A stretch of 39,594 nucleotides of DNA from VBDM01 sp041493345 (GCA_041493345.1 JBGPYQ010000005.1:1-39594), one strand, 5' to 3'; positions 1-7,934 are shown, counted from the first letter of the stretch. Translations and numbers: made by a program. Notes: a model not told the origin generated them from the letters alone.

Positions 1-62
1 GCTGCGTCTTCACACTGCCGTAATATCGCCCCTGCAGCATTACGATTGAACTGGAGACCTCC

Positions 63-1571
63 ATGCGTTCGAGAGCCCTTCACGCGATTGCCCTGAGTTT
101 CATCGCGCTTCTTGCCGGCTGCGCGATGCTGCAGTCCGGCCAGAGCCGCGAGGACCTCGCGAAAATCGAGCACATCGTCGTCATCTACGCCGAGAACCAC
201 AGCTTCGACAATCTCTACGGAATGTTCCCCGGCGCCAACGGCATCGCCGACGCCACGACCGAACAGAAGACGCAGCTCGATCACGACGGCAATCCTCTGC
301 CGCACCTGCCGCCGGTATACACACCGCAGGGCAAGCCCGATCCACGCTTCCCGCAGAGCCTGCCCAACGGGCCGTTCCGCATCGACGCGCCGCCGGTCGA
401 CGCGCGCATCGACCAGATCGTGCCGAGCCCGATTCACAACTACTACCAGAACATCGAGCAGATCAACGGCGGCAGAAACAACAAGTTCGTGGCGATGACG
501 ACGGTCGGCGCCTGGACGATGGGCTACTACGACGGTTCGAAGATGAGGCTCTGGCAGTGGGCGCGCGAGTACGTTCTCGCCGACAACTTCTTCATGGGCG
601 CTTTCGGCGGCTCGTTTCTCAACCACCAGTGGCTCGTGTGCGCCTGCACGCCGGCGCAGACGGACGTCCCCGCCGCAGCGCGGGCCCAGCTCGACGAGCG
701 CGGGCAACTGAAGACGCGGCCCGGCTCGCCGAAATCGGTGCTCGAAGGCCCGGTACAGTTATTCGACGGCCGTGCGTCGCCCGACGGCTACGTGGTCAAC
801 ACCTCGCAGCCGCCCTACCAGCCGAGCGGCATCCCGCCGGCCCCCGGCGGAAATCCGGATACCGCAGATCCGGCACACCACCCGCTCCCGCCGCAGACGG
901 CGAAGACGATAGGCGACACGCTCTCCGCCAGGGGCGTGGGCTGGGCGTGGTACGCGGGCGGATGGAACGCGGCGCTGGCCGACGGCCGGCGCGACCCGAA
1001 GGAAAAACGCAATGTGATCTACCGCAACGAGATCGGCAGCCCGATATTCCAGCCGCACCACCAACCTTTGAATTACTACGCGCGCTTCGTGCCGGGCAGC
1101 GCCGATCGTTCACGGCATTTGAAGGACGGCGACGACTTTCTTGAAGCGATAGAAAAAGGGACGCTGCCGCAGCTGGCGTTCTACAAGCCTTCGGGGCGCC
1201 TGAACCAGCACCCGAGCTATACCGACCTCGAGAGCGGCGACCGGCATATCGCCGATGTGCTCGAGCGCCTGAAGAAAAGCCCGCAGTGGCCGAAGATGGC
1301 GGTGATCGTGACCTACGACGAGAACGGCGGCTACTGGGACCACGTCGCGCCGCCCACCGGTCTTGGCTGGGGCGACCGCTGGGGACCGGGCACGCGCGTC
1401 CCGACCATCCTGGTGTCGCCCTTCGCGAAGCGCAGCTTCGTGGATTCGACACCCTACGACACGACGTCGATCCTGAAATTCATCACGCTGAGGTTTGGCC
1501 TCGAACCGCTGGCGGGCGTGCGCCCGAACATGGGCGATCTCACCCACGCCTTCGACTTCTCGCAGCGCTAG
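63..1571 (+). CDS. Phosphoesterase, AcpA/phospholipase C family, probable lipoprotein
   Basis: A 502-residue phosphoesterase that probably removes phosphate from phosphomonoesters, or a head group from phospholipids, outside the cytoplasm. The N-terminus is a signal peptide ending in the lipobox LLAGC, so the mature protein is likely a lipoprotein. Family landmarks are ENHSFDNLYG near residue 46, GGSFLNHQ at 182-189 and TYDENGGYWDHV near 418-429; in this family such segments supply metal ligands and the nucleophile. GGAG stands about five bases before the ATG. The length suits a bacterial acid phosphatase/PLC-like protein. The gene is convergent with the enoyl-CoA hydratase gene, only 44 bases away, and shares no operon with it. 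Acid phosphatase and phospholipase C activity cannot be told apart from sequence; the family assignment itself is firm. Confidence 0.9.
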   Translation: MRSRALHAIALSFIALLAGCAMLQSGQSREDLAKIEHIVVIYAENHSFDNLYGMFPGANGIADATTEQKTQLDHDGNPLPHLPPVYTPQGKPDPRFPQSLPNGPFRIDAPPVDARIDQIVPSPIHNYYQNIEQINGGRNNKFVAMTTVGAWTMGYYDGSKMRLWQWAREYVLADNFFMGAFGGSFLNHQWLVCACTPAQTDVPAAARAQLDERGQLKTRPGSPKSVLEGPVQLFDGRASPDGYVVNTSQPPYQPSGIPPAPGGNPDTADPAHHPLPPQTAKTIGDTLSARGVGWAWYAGGWNAALADGRRDPKEKRNVIYRNEIGSPIFQPHHQPLNYYARFVPGSADRSRHLKDGDDFLEAIEKGTLPQLAFYKPSGRLNQHPSYTDLESGDRHIADVLERLKKSPQWPKMAVIVTYDENGGYWDHVAPPTGLGWGDRWGPGTRVPTILVSPFAKRSFVDSTPYDTTSILKFITLRFGLEPLAGVRPNMGDLTHAFDFSQR

Positions 1572-1615
1572 CCCGTCAACGGCGAACGCAAAGGGTCCCC
1601 TTGCGGCCGCGGCGC

Positions 1616-2410
1616 CTAGCGGCCCCGGAAGTTCGGCTTGCGCTTTTCGTTGAAAGCGCGGATCCCTTCCTTGCGGTCCTCGGTCCGGACCAGGCGGTTG
1701 TAGGCCTCGATCTCGAACTGCATGCCGGAAGCAAGATCCATCTGCAGGCCGTGACGGATGGATTGCCTGGCTTGCCGCACCGACATCGGCGCGTGCGCGG
1801 CGATCCGGCCCGCCACTTCGAGAGTCTCTTCAAGCACATTTCCCGGCGCGCAGAGCTTGTTGACGACGCCCCAGGCGAGCGCTTCCTCGGCCGAGAACGG
1901 ACGCGCGGCGAGTATCAGCTCTTTTGCGCGGCGCTCGCCCACGATGCGCGGCAGCGTCTGCGTGCCGCCGCCCCCCGGCATGATGCCGAGCGACACTTCG
2001 GTGAGCGCGAACTTCGCGCTCACCGACGCATAGGCGAAATCGCACAGCAAGACCAGCTCGAGGCCGCCCCCGTACGCGGCGCCGTTGACCGCGGCGACCA
2101 CCGGAACCGGGCAATCGCGCAGCGAGCGGAACATGCGCTCGAAAATCTCGTGCTGCGCGATCCACTGCTCGTCGGTGTGCGAGTTGCGCTCTTTCAGGTC
2201 GCCGCCGGCGCAGAAAGCCTTGTCGCCCGCGCCGGTAAGCACGACACAGCGGCACCCGCCTCCGGATTCCAGCCCCTGCAGGACGTCGTGGAGATCGAGC
2301 GCGGCCTGGGTGTTGAAGGCGTTGGCGACCTTGGGCCGGTTGAGGGTCACAAGGAGCACCGGCCCCGGCTGCTCCCTCACCTGCAGCGTTTCGTAAACCT
2401 TTTTTTTCAT
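1616..2410 (-). CDS. Enoyl-CoA hydratase/isomerase family protein
   Basis: A crotonase-fold enzyme of 264 residues that probably hydrates an enoyl-CoA during fatty-acid, amino-acid or aromatic-acid breakdown in the cytosol. The oxyanion-hole segments are visible: AFCAGGDL and GAAYGGGLEL, the latter with the Glu equivalent to rat crotonase Glu144. ALTEVSLGIMPGGGGTQ carries the second Glu (Glu164 type). Both acid residues are present, so true hydratase activity is plausible. The frame is open to an ATG at 2452, but the start MKKKVYETLQ at 2410 fits the family N-terminus better; neither has a strong Shine-Dalgarno sequence. A large hairpin lies upstream, between this gene and the next minus-strand gene. 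The acyl-CoA substrate cannot be named. Confidence 0.9.
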   Translation of the reverse strand: MKKKVYETLQVREQPGPVLLVTLNRPKVANAFNTQAALDLHDVLQGLESGGGCRCVVLTGAGDKAFCAGGDLKERNSHTDEQWIAQHEIFERMFRSLRDCPVPVVAAVNGAAYGGGLELVLLCDFAYASVSAKFALTEVSLGIMPGGGGTQTLPRIVGERRAKELILAARPFSAEEALAWGVVNKLCAPGNVLEETLEVAGRIAAHAPMSVRQARQSIRHGLQMDLASGMQFEIEAYNRLVRTEDRKEGIRAFNEKRKPNFRGR

Positions 2411-2476
2411 CCGGGGATTACTCGGCGCTGCGTTGAAAGCGCGAGCGCTCACCGCCCGAGTGCCGGCCCCGGCTTA

Positions 2477-2550
2477 GAGCATGTTGCGAAATTGGATGAG
2501 TAGCGTGCGCCCCGCGCACGCTACTCGAAGATTGATTTCGCAACTCGCTC
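2477..2550. repeat. 74-bp nested inverted repeat (REP/MITE-like hairpin)
   Basis: A near-perfect long hairpin fills the gap between two minus-strand genes. The inner arms GAGTAGCGTGCGC (2498-2510) and GCGCACGCTACTC (2514-2526) are 13-bp perfect complements around a 3-base loop. The outer arms GTTGCGAAAT (2483-2492) and ATTTCGCAAC (2535-2544) also match perfectly, and the ends GAGC/GCTC close the structure. There is no T-run, so it is not a classical intrinsic terminator, though such a stem could stabilise or attenuate mRNA. It ends directly against the stop codon of the next gene. Confidence 0.85.
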
Positions 2551-3156
2551 TTAGTTCGCAGGCCTGACGCCGTCCTTGCTCACGGTGCCGCCGGCAGCCG
2601 ACATCCTCCCGTCAGCGGCGACCTGCGTGAGGATCACGACATACGCCTCGGGCACGAGCAAGGAGCGATCGGCGGGCAATGCAGTAAATATCGGCACGCC
2701 CTCGGGCACGACGACCTTCTGCGAGCCGCCCTTGAATTCAAGCGTCAGCTCCCGTCCGTTCGCGGTCTTGACCATTCCGGCTACCGTGGCATTGGTCATC
2801 ACCGAGCCCGGCTCGAGATCCCAGGGCATGTTTCCCTCGGGAATATTTCCACGCCGATCTGGAGTGAACAGCTGAAGAGAAATCGCCACCAGAGTACCGT
2901 CCGCGAGCTTCCTGGATGCCGGCCCGACCAGATCGCCCGGCTTGATGTCGGCCAGGGTGACGGCCTTGGCCGCCCTCACACCGAAATTGGGGGCCAGATT
3001 GATTGTCAGGTCCTTGCCGTCGCGGGACTTCACCGAGAGGACGTTGCCGTCGAGGCTGGTTATGGTGCCGCGAACGAACATGCGCGTCTGCGCGCCGGCG
3101 GCAGCGCTCGCCAGCGCGAGCACGCCGGCAATAATAAGGATTCCAAACTTGTTCAT
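2551..3156 (-). CDS. Secreted protein of unknown function (repeated small beta-domain type)
   Basis: A 201-residue exported protein. I do not recognise a named family. The N-terminus has a clear signal peptide (MNKFGILIIAGVLALASAAAGA, cleavage after AGA or AQT). The mature part begins RGTITSLDGNVLSVKSRDGK, a pattern resembling DUF5666-like small beta-barrel domains, with a second similar stretch around MVKTANGRELTLEFKGG. The longer frame to 3252 was shortened because AAGGAGGA lies eight bases before the ATG at 3156 and the signal peptide starts there. It stands alone between two hairpin elements, with the amidohydrolase gene upstream on the same strand. Confidence 0.8.
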   Translation of the reverse strand: MNKFGILIIAGVLALASAAAGAQTRMFVRGTITSLDGNVLSVKSRDGKDLTINLAPNFGVRAAKAVTLADIKPGDLVGPASRKLADGTLVAISLQLFTPDRRGNIPEGNMPWDLEPGSVMTNATVAGMVKTANGRELTLEFKGGSQKVVVPEGVPIFTALPADRSLLVPEAYVVILTQVAADGRMSAAGGTVSKDGVRPAN

Positions 3157-3177
3157 GGTTCTGTGTCCTCCTTGAAA

Positions 3178-3218
3178 GGCCCGCACGGGCCGGATGAACC
3201 GCAAGACCGTCCTTGCGG
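3178..3218 (-). promoter_or_regulatory. Two hairpins in the leader of the secreted-protein gene
   Basis: Read on the minus strand, CCGCAAG-loop-CTTGCGG (3199-3218) is followed by GGCCCG-TG-CGGGCC (3178-3191) and then TTTC. The Shine-Dalgarno AAGGAGGA of the downstream gene begins right after these. The second hairpin with a short T stretch could be a weak terminator for the amidohydrolase transcript, or a leader structure controlling translation of the secreted protein. Both stems are perfect; the role is inference. Confidence 0.5.
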
Positions 3219-3317
3219 GGCGCATGGTAAACGTACCCAATTGCGGTTCCATTCCCGGGTACCGCCGCTATTTTGGCAGATTTCGGCCTGACGGAGGATC
3301 ACGGGAGGTTGACCGGG

Positions 3318-4322
3318 CTAAAGCTTGAGCAGGCGCCGGGCGTTGCCTTCGACTATTTTCCGCTTGGCGTCGTCGTCAAGCCGGGGGTGATCGGTGACGA
3401 TCTTCACCGGCTGCTCGTAGGCAATGGGAAAACAGTAGTCGCTGCCCATGAGAACGCGGTCGGCGCCGATGACGTTCACCAAATACTCGAGCACGTGGTC
3501 GGAATAACCGACGGTGTCGTAGTAGAACCGGCGCAGGTATTCGACCGGCGCCTGCTTGATGTGCTTCAGCTCGGCGCGCTTCTCCCAGCCGCGGTTGAGC
3601 CGCCCGACCAGCCAGGGGAAGGCTCCGCCCGCGTGCGGCAGGCAGACGGTCAGCGCCGGAAAACGGTCAAGGACTCCGCCGAAGATCAGATGCGCGGCGG
3701 CGATCGCCGACTCGAAGGGATTGCCGAGCAGGTTGGTGAGGTAATAGGCGCCAAGGCGCTGGTGGCCGATGACCTCGACCGGGTGCAGGAAAAGCGGCAG
3801 GCCGGTGGCATCGATGCGTTCATACACCGGCAGGAATTCCGGGTCCGACAGATCCCTGCCGAGGATCTGGGTGGCGATGTAGAAGCCGCGCATTCCCGGC
3901 AGTTTCGCCGCCCGCTCGACCTCCTTCACCGCCAGCGCCTGCTCGTGCATCGGCAGCGTGGCGAGGCCGAAGAGGCGTCCCGGATGGCGCCGGTACGCCT
4001 CGGAGAGCGCGTCGTTGTAGGTTTCGCTGATGCGCTGCGCCAGCGCGCCTTGGCCCCAGTATCCCATCGGCTGCGACAACGACAGCGCCTGCACTTCCAC
4101 GCCTTGCTCGTCCATTGCCGCGAGGCGCGCGTCGAGATCGACGAACTTCGCGCCTACGGGGCCGGTCATCAGGTTGCCGTGCTTGAATTGCGGGCCTTTG
4201 CCCTCGACGATCCTGTATTCGAAGCCATGCGCCGGGCCGTGCTCGGCAACCAGATCCAGGAACGCCTGGGGAAAGTAGTGAGCGTGAATGTCGATCGCGT
4301 GGTGCTTGTGGCCGTGGTTCAT
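3318..4322 (-). CDS. Amidohydrolase family protein, ACMSD-like decarboxylase
   Basis: A 334-residue metal-dependent TIM-barrel protein related to 2-amino-3-carboxymuconate-6-semialdehyde decarboxylase and gamma-resorcylate decarboxylase. The N-terminal zinc motif HAH lies at residues 13-15 in DIHAHYF. Later ligands are likely in FLHPVEVIGH, CLPHAGGAFPW and MGSDYCFP, the last holding the catalytic-type Asp. Such enzymes remove CO2 from aromatic or muconate acids without an organic cofactor. CGGGAG sits about five bases before the ATG. Its neighbourhood, with a UbiD decarboxylase and a carboxylate-binding protein divergently placed 0.8 kb away, suggests a role in aromatic acid metabolism, but the actual substrate is unknown. 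The family assignment is confident. Confidence 0.9.
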   Translation of the reverse strand: MNHGHKHHAIDIHAHYFPQAFLDLVAEHGPAHGFEYRIVEGKGPQFKHGNLMTGPVGAKFVDLDARLAAMDEQGVEVQALSLSQPMGYWGQGALAQRISETYNDALSEAYRRHPGRLFGLATLPMHEQALAVKEVERAAKLPGMRGFYIATQILGRDLSDPEFLPVYERIDATGLPLFLHPVEVIGHQRLGAYYLTNLLGNPFESAIAAAHLIFGGVLDRFPALTVCLPHAGGAFPWLVGRLNRGWEKRAELKHIKQAPVEYLRRFYYDTVGYSDHVLEYLVNVIGADRVLMGSDYCFPIAYEQPVKIVTDHPRLDDDAKRKIVEGNARRLLKL

Positions 4323-4364
4323 TGATGCTCCCGTTGTTTTCAGGATTTTACCGCGCGAGCGCGA

Positions 4365-4392
4365 TTTCCGGACGCGCCCGAAATCCTATAAT
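4365..4392 (+). promoter_or_regulatory. Candidate sigma-70 promoter for the NlpC/P60 gene
   Basis: TATAAT at 4387-4392 is a consensus -10 box. Sixteen bases upstream TTTCCG (4365-4370) is a weak -35. It points towards the NlpC/P60 gene, leaving a leader of about 120 bases. A second, weaker possibility is TTGCAC (4484-4489) with TAGGAT (4506-4511); that one would require the GTG start at 4576. Confidence 0.35.
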
Positions 4393-4518
4393 CTGCCTCC
4401 GCGGCGGGAATGCGGCGAATCCAATCGTGCAGCTGCAGCAGCAAAGGACAGGGCGGCATGGGGTTCCCTACGCATGTACTTATTTGCACATACGTGCATA
4501 TGGTTTAGGATTCGCCCG

Positions 4519-5073
4519 ATGCCGATCACTACCCGTCGCAAAACACTTTTCCCCGACCGAGGAAACCCCAGGCTCGTGAAAGATCGAAACTGGACTGCAT
4601 GCATGCTCGTTATTGCGGTACTCGCCGCATGCAGCCACGTACCGGAAAGGGACACGCCAAAAGTCAAGTACGCGCCGGGCACAAAGGCAGAAATAAATGC
4701 CGAAGCAGTGAAAGAGAAACTGTATGCTCAATACCGTCAATGGAAAGGCACGAAATATAAAATAGGAGGCTTGAGCAAGAATGGTATCGATTGCTCCGGT
4801 TTCATTTACGTGACATTCAAATCAAAGTTAGGGGTGGTCTTGCCGAGATCGACGGAGTCGCAGGCAGAGTTGGGGAAAAGCGTCGGCAAAAGCCAGTTGC
4901 GAACAGGCGATCTGGTTTTTTTCAAGACAGGACTGTTCGTCAGGCATGTGGGTGTCTATCTGGAGCGCGGCAAGTTTTTACATGCGTCGACAAGTCAGGG
5001 CGTCATGATCTCCGAGCTGGACGATGGCTACTGGAAGTCGGCGTATTGGAAGGCAAAAAGAATTGAAATATGA
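4519..5073 (+). CDS. NlpC/P60 family lipoprotein, MepS-like murein endopeptidase
   Basis: A probable outer-membrane lipoprotein that cleaves peptide cross-links in murein. The catalytic Cys is in the motif DCSGF, the His in RHVGVY, and the downstream LHAST matches E. coli MepS/NlpC closely, as do YKIGG, LPRSTESQ and LRTGDLVFF. The lipobox LAAC follows a hydrophobic stretch. The start is uncertain: ATG at 4519 has AGGA eight bases before it but gives a long, Arg-rich signal n-region, whereas GTG at 4576 gives a compact lipoprotein signal with a poorer ribosome site. The coding region is AT-rich: bases 4681-4800 are 42% G+C, against 70% in 5221-5280. This suggests recent acquisition or a distinct history. 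The gene lies divergently from the amidohydrolase gene. Confidence 0.88.
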   Translation: MPITTRRKTLFPDRGNPRLVKDRNWTACMLVIAVLAACSHVPERDTPKVKYAPGTKAEINAEAVKEKLYAQYRQWKGTKYKIGGLSKNGIDCSGFIYVTFKSKLGVVLPRSTESQAELGKSVGKSQLRTGDLVFFKTGLFVRHVGVYLERGKFLHASTSQGVMISELDDGYWKSAYWKAKRIEI

Positions 5074-5125
5074 CATGCCGATCCTTATCGTGCAATCCAT
5101 TTGGCGCCAACCGAGAGAGGGCTTC

Positions 5126-6109
5126 ATGTCGCTCAGACTTGTAAGGCTGCTGACGTTGCCGACACTGGCCGCGGCGGCCGCCATTCTTCTGGGGGCGGGC
5201 GAGGCCGCGGCCCAAGGCTATCCAGGCAAGCCGGTCCGCATCGTCGTGCCGGCCAGTCCGGGAGGCGGAAGCGATCTGGTCGCGCGCATCGTCGCGGCGC
5301 CGCTCACCGAGATGCTCGGCCAGCCGTTCATCGTCGAGAACCGGGTGACATCGGGCGGCATCATCGGCACGCAACAGGTCGCGCAGTCGGCGCCCGACGG
5401 CTACACGCTGCTCGTCACCTTCGACACTTTCGCGATCAATCCCTTCCTCTTCAAAAACCTGCAATGGGATCCGGTCAGGGATTTCGCGCCGATCATGCAG
5501 GTGTCCCGCTATGCGCAGGTGCTGGTCGTGCACCCGAGCCTGGGAGTGACAACGGTGGCAGAGTTCGTCGCGCTTGCCAGGCAAAAAGGCGCGGAACTCA
5601 ACTACGGCTCCGCGGGCCCGGCCTCCTCGAGCCGGCTCGCCTACGAGCTGTTCAAGGACGTGACGGGCATCGAGATGGTGCCGGTCCATTACAGGGGCGG
5701 CGGTCCGGCGATGCAGGACTTGATCTCCGGCCAGGTGCAGGTGATGCTCATCCAGGGCGGTCTGGTCAGGCCGAACGTCAGGTCGGGCAAGCTGGTCGGG
5801 CTCGCGGTCAGCTTGTCCACGCGCTCACCGCAGTTTCCGGACCTGCCGACGATCGCCGAAACCTATCCCGGCTTCGAAACGCAATCCTGGGTGGGGATGT
5901 TCGCGCCGGCGGGCACGCCCAGGCCGGTCATCGACCGGCTGCATTCCACGCTCGCCAGGGCCCTCGCCGATCCCGCCATGAAGGAGCGCTTCGAGAGCCA
6001 GGCCGGCGAGATCGTCGCCGGCACGCCCGAGGCGCTCGCAGCACTGGTACGGAAGGATCAGTTCAAGTGGAGCAAGATCATCCGCGACTTGAAGATCGCG
6101 GTCGACTGA
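5126..6109 (+). CDS. Bug-family tripartite tricarboxylate transporter substrate-binding protein
   Basis: A periplasmic solute receptor of the TctC/Bug family, 327 residues, which captures carboxylates for a TctAB-type membrane partner or acts as a sensor. The signal peptide runs to about AAAQ at residue 30, and the mature protein opens with the family signature YPGKPVRIVVPASPGG. The conserved segments IVENR, GSAGPASSSRLAYE and VPVHYRGGGPA are present. The frame is open further upstream, but the start at 5126 directly precedes the signal peptide and has a GAGAGG ribosome site. No TctA or TctB gene is in the window, which is normal for this hugely expanded family. The stop is 17 bases before the UbiD-family gene, so the two are probably one operon, suggesting the ligand is the decarboxylase's substrate or a relative. 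Confidence 0.93.
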   Translation: MSLRLVRLLTLPTLAAAAAILLGAGEAAAQGYPGKPVRIVVPASPGGGSDLVARIVAAPLTEMLGQPFIVENRVTSGGIIGTQQVAQSAPDGYTLLVTFDTFAINPFLFKNLQWDPVRDFAPIMQVSRYAQVLVVHPSLGVTTVAEFVALARQKGAELNYGSAGPASSSRLAYELFKDVTGIEMVPVHYRGGGPAMQDLISGQVQVMLIQGGLVRPNVRSGKLVGLAVSLSTRSPQFPDLPTIAETYPGFETQSWVGMFAPAGTPRPVIDRLHSTLARALADPAMKERFESQAGEIVAGTPEALAALVRKDQFKWSKIIRDLKIAVD

Positions 6110-6126
6110 AAGCAGAAAGGAACGAC

Positions 6127-7785
6127 ATGGCTGCACGCGGCAAAGCCAGTAGCAAGCTCACGCGGCGCTACCCGGACCTGCACGATCACCTGAAAACGCT
6201 GAAAGAAGCCGGGCTGCTCGTCACCGTCACGCGAAAGATCAACAAGGACACGGAGATGCATCCGCTGGTGCGCTGGCAGTTCCGCGGCGGGATCGAGGAA
6301 CGCGACCGCAAGGCGTTCCTCTTTACCAATGTGACCGACAGCAAGGGAAGAAAGTACGACATTCCGGTGGCGGTGGGCGCGCTTGCCGCGAGCCGCGAGA
6401 TTTACCGCCTCGGCATGGGTTGCGCGCTCGATGGAATCAACGAGACCTGGAACCGTGCGATGGCGAATCCGATTCCTCCTCGGATCGTCGAGAATGCGCC
6501 GTGCCACGAGATCGTGATTCAGGGGCGCGATCTCGACAAGCCCGGCAACGGACTCGATGGCCTGCCGGTGCCGATCTCGACGCCGGGCTGGGACATCGCG
6601 CCCTTCACGACGCTGTCGCAGTACATTACCCGGGATCCCGATACCGGGATCCAGAACATGGGCATCTACCGCGGACAGGTGAAGGCGCCACGGCGACTCG
6701 GGATGAATCCTTCGCTCGAGCTGCGGCCCGGCATCTACGTTCACTGGGAGAAGATGAAAGCCCGCGGGAAGAAATTGCCCGCCGCAGTCGTTCTCGGCGC
6801 CCCGCCCTGCGTCGCTTTCACCTCGGCGCAGAAAGTACCCGAGGCGCTGGACGAGCTACACGTCGCGGGAGGCCTGGTGGGCGCGCCGATCAACGTGGTG
6901 AAGGCAAAGACCGTCGATTTGCTCGTTCCCGCCGAAGCGGAGATCGTGGTCGAGGGATTCATCGATACCGAGTATCTCGAGCCCGAGGCGCCGTTCGGCG
7001 AGTCGCACGGCCACGTGAACCTTCAGGAATTCAACGCATTCATGGAAGTGACCTGCATCACGCGCCGGCGCGACGCGATCCTCAGCTCCATCATTTCGCA
7101 GGTGACGCCGAGCGAATCGAGCCTCATCAAGCGCGTGGCGCTGGAGCCGCTGTTTTTGCATCACCTGCGCAACACCCTCGGCATCCAGGGAGTCAGGCGC
7201 GTTTCCATGCACGAGCCGCTCACCAACCTGCGCAAGGTCATTGTGCTGATCGTTGACCGCAAAACGCCGGCGACCGAGATCTGGCGCGCGCTCTACGGCG
7301 CCGCTTCATGGAACCGCGCCGCGGGCAAGTACGTGATCGCGGTGAATGAGGACATCGACCCGGACAACGCGGACGCGCTTTTCTGGGCGATGTCCTACCG
7401 CGCCAATCCGGACCTCGATCTCCAGATCTTGCGCCACCGCGACCAGGGACACGGGCCGCGCAGCAAGAGGAACGGCGGCGAGGACGCATCGGTGCTGATC
7501 GACGCCACGATGAAGGAGGATTTTCCGCCGATCTCGCTGCCCAAGCGCGAGTACATGGAACACGCCAGGAAAATCTGGGAAGAGCTGGGCCTGCCGAAAT
7601 TGAAGCCGGAGTCGCCGTGGTTCGGCTATTCGCTGGGCGAATGGCCGGAGGAGCTCGACCGGGCGGCCGCCCTTGCGGTGAAAGGCGATTACTTCGAGAC
7701 CGGCAAGCTCCTCGCCAAGCGCCGGCGCAAGGACGTTCGCATGAACACCGAGGTTCGCGACGTTCAGGAAGCGAGGAAGAAGTAG
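6127..7785 (+). CDS. UbiD family decarboxylase (prenylated-FMN dependent)
   Basis: A 552-residue member of the UbiD/Fdc/AroY family, which uses prenylated FMN to carboxylate or decarboxylate aromatic or alpha,beta-unsaturated acids in the cytosol. The catalytic triad can be placed: Arg182 in GIYRGQV, and Glu287 and Glu292 in PEAPFGES. The R-to-E spacing and the E-x4-E pattern match Fdc1 Arg173/Glu277/Glu282. The frame remains open far upstream through the binding-protein gene, but AAAGGA before the ATG at 6127 and the family-like N-terminus set the start. No ubiX-type flavin prenyltransferase is in the window, so the cofactor must be made elsewhere. It probably forms an operon with the Bug protein. 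The substrate is unknown; a role in ubiquinone synthesis is less likely in this context. Confidence 0.92.
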   Translation: MAARGKASSKLTRRYPDLHDHLKTLKEAGLLVTVTRKINKDTEMHPLVRWQFRGGIEERDRKAFLFTNVTDSKGRKYDIPVAVGALAASREIYRLGMGCALDGINETWNRAMANPIPPRIVENAPCHEIVIQGRDLDKPGNGLDGLPVPISTPGWDIAPFTTLSQYITRDPDTGIQNMGIYRGQVKAPRRLGMNPSLELRPGIYVHWEKMKARGKKLPAAVVLGAPPCVAFTSAQKVPEALDELHVAGGLVGAPINVVKAKTVDLLVPAEAEIVVEGFIDTEYLEPEAPFGESHGHVNLQEFNAFMEVTCITRRRDAILSSIISQVTPSESSLIKRVALEPLFLHHLRNTLGIQGVRRVSMHEPLTNLRKVIVLIVDRKTPATEIWRALYGAASWNRAAGKYVIAVNEDIDPDNADALFWAMSYRANPDLDLQILRHRDQGHGPRSKRNGGEDASVLIDATMKEDFPPISLPKREYMEHARKIWEELGLPKLKPESPWFGYSLGEWPEELDRAAALAVKGDYFETGKLLAKRRRKDVRMNTEVRDVQEARKK

Positions 7786-7841
7786 GCCGGAAGCGGTGCT
7801 CCGCCGTGCCCGCGGCTCTCCGGCGTCGTGATGGCTTTGAT

Positions 7842-7917
7842 TGGTGCCAGGTGGAGGATTCGAACCCCCGACCAACTGATTACAAATCAGCTGCTCTACC
7901 AACTGAGCTAACCCGGC
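7842..7917 (-). tRNA. tRNA-Thr (anticodon UGU)
   Basis: On the minus strand a complete 76-base cloverleaf is readable. The acceptor arms are GCCGGGT and ACCTGGC with one G-U pair, the D-arm contains GCTCAGTTGGTAGAGC, and the anticodon stem GCTGA/TCAGT encloses the loop TTTGTAA. The T-arm GGGGGTTCGAATCCTCC follows, then discriminator A and an encoded CCA. The anticodon at positions 34-36 is TGT, reading ACA (Thr). It is convergent with the UbiD-family gene and lies downstream of sspB. Confidence 0.97.
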
Positions 7918-7928
7918 ATGGGCGGAAA

Positions 7929-7934
7929 ATTATA
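7929..7934 (-). promoter_or_regulatory. -10 box of the tRNA-Thr promoter
   Basis: The minus strand carries a perfect TATAAT here, about 12 bases before the first tRNA base, the right distance for transcription to start just ahead of the mature 5' end. No good -35 hexamer is visible at 16-18 bases. Confidence 0.55.

Noticed and set aside
1590..1606. GCAAAGGGTCCCCTTGC between convergent genes as a terminator
   Set aside because: Only a 7-pair stem with a mismatch and a one-base loop, no T-run.
1286..2503. 405-codon plus-strand frame spanning the phosphoesterase end and the enoyl-CoA hydratase
   Set aside because: Runs out of frame through one gene and antisense through another; no family features.
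3273..4325. 350-codon plus-strand frame opposite the amidohydrolase
   Set aside because: Mirror frame of the amidohydrolase gene, whose metal motifs are convincing.
4484..4511. TTGCAC-16-TAGGAT as the promoter of the NlpC/P60 gene
   Set aside because: Transcription would begin almost at the ATG 4519 and remove its ribosome site; only valid if translation starts at GTG 4576. Kept as an alternative in the gene note.
5101..6126. Apparent N-terminal extension of the UbiD-family protein by 342 residues
   Set aside because: It is the third frame of the Bug-protein gene, Arg/Gly-rich without family similarity. A good ribosome site and normal N-terminus occur at 6127.
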